Positions 63,449 through 64,000 of a stretch of DNA of 64,000 nt are shown piece by piece. The DNA comes from JBBRBB01 sp038206235 (GTDB taxonomy: Bacteria > Bacteroidota > Bacteroidia > Chitinophagales > Chitinophagaceae), in NCBI GenBank assembly GCA_038206235.1, contig JBBRBB010000002.1, forward strand, positions 124,001-188,000, written 5' to 3'. A program made the translations under genes and the position numbers. The notes under the pieces are model-generated. The model was not told where the DNA came from and searched no databases. It was given only the letters and a program-made list of their open reading frames with translations. Positions within the stretch are counted from its first letter, which is position 1; every line of letters begins with the position of its first letter.

Positions 63449-64000
63449 ATGGTAAAAAGTAATAACGAAAATATCACAGATTTTTGGCGCATCTTATGCA
63501 AACAATCATTTTAATAAAATAGCAGAAGATAAATACTACACATACGGCGTTTCCCAATATTTGCATAAACAGGCAGTAGAAGAATCTGCTGTATGGATAA
63601 GTAATTATTTGGAGCCTGTCTTTTTTTTGGCAACAAAAAAAAGCTTTATGGATATGCTGTTGAAAAATTGAAAAAGTTTTCAAACACAGAATTACTTTAT
63701 CTGGAGTTTGGAGTTCAAACCGGAACCTCTATTAATTTTTTTGCGCAAAATATTTCTAATAAAATTCATGGCTTTGACAGCTTTGAAGGCTTACCTGAAG
63801 AATGGAAGGATGGAGCGGTGCCAAAGGGCAATTTTCAATGAACGGAGTTTTGCCAATAGTGGAATCAAATGTTCAATTAGTGAAAGGATTAATTGAATAC
63901 ACTTTCTGTTTTTTTGACACAGATATATACTCGGCTGCAAAAACTATATTACAACTATGCAAAAGCCGCTTAATTTCCGGAAGTATTATTTTATTTGATG
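63449..64000 (+). pseudogene. Broken TylF-type O-methyltransferase, runs off the window
   Basis: Pieces in several frames add up to a TylF/macrocin-type SAM methyltransferase: MVKSNNENITDF, then FGASYANNHFNKIAEDKYY, then LEFGVQTGTSINFFAQN with KIHGFDSFEGLPEEW, then NGVLPIVESNVQLVKG, then FFDTDIYSAAKTIL ending GSIILFD. Shifts lie at or near homopolymers (T8 and A8 around 63620-63645), and part between LVKG and the DxD-like metal site seems lost. Such enzymes could cap or decorate the glycan exported by the neighbouring ABC pair. Confidence 0.65.

Overview
The window looks like a chromosome segment of a low-GC Bacteroidota species, probably from the Chitinophagaceae or a close relative. Evidence: a subtype iii type VI secretion system (TssB, C, D, E, F, G, H, I, K plus the Bacteroidota-specific TssN, O, P and no TssJ/L/M); PorT-like barrels and a TonB-type receptor with a carboxypeptidase-regulatory domain; promoters of the TAnnTTTG type; and almost no Shine-Dalgarno sequences.

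Layout. (1) 1-3.4 kb: end of an M19-like amidohydrolase gene, a patatin-like lipase and a PP1-type phosphatase. (2) 3.5-15.3 kb: an accessory region of peptidases and secreted proteins (two M15-type, one DUF922-like HExxH protein, an alpha/beta hydrolase, a polysaccharide deacetylase, an M16 peptidase). It is mixed with truncated tails of related genes and several families of short palindromic repeats. (3) 15.7-47.2 kb: the T6SSiii locus. The minus-strand effector arm holds hcp, vgrG, a helical-repeat adaptor candidate, a small membrane protein, a PAAR/Rhs polymorphic toxin and its putative immunity gene. A plus-strand block holds two giant paralogous TPR proteins (one with a SUMF1-like tail), two PorT-like barrels and a lytic transglycosylase. 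The machine itself follows: tssP-O-K-N and tssC-B-clpV on minus, tssE-F-G on plus. (4) 47.5-57.3 kb: sulfatase lipoprotein, pcm, a stretch of gene remnants, an outer-membrane receptor, a DUF445-like protein, tRNA-His and an S41 C-terminal processing protease. (5) 57.4-64 kb: capsule/O-antigen export (OPX lipoprotein, Wzc-like tyrosine kinase with a Tyr-rich simple-repeat tail, Wzm/Wzt-like ABC exporter) with decayed Gfo/Idh/MocA-type and TylF-type genes in between.

How it fits together. The T6SS block has sheath, tube, spike, baseplate, inner-membrane parts and an armed Rhs spike. I could not recognise the usual TssQ and TssR. The TPR/SUMF1, barrel and transglycosylase block sits inside the locus and shares promoter-like upstream sequence. 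It is the best candidate here for an undescribed envelope-spanning module. The 3.5-15 kb region looks like a recombination zone where 3' ends of peptidase genes have been left next to hairpin repeats. Everything rests on reading the sequence and ORF translations; no database search was run.
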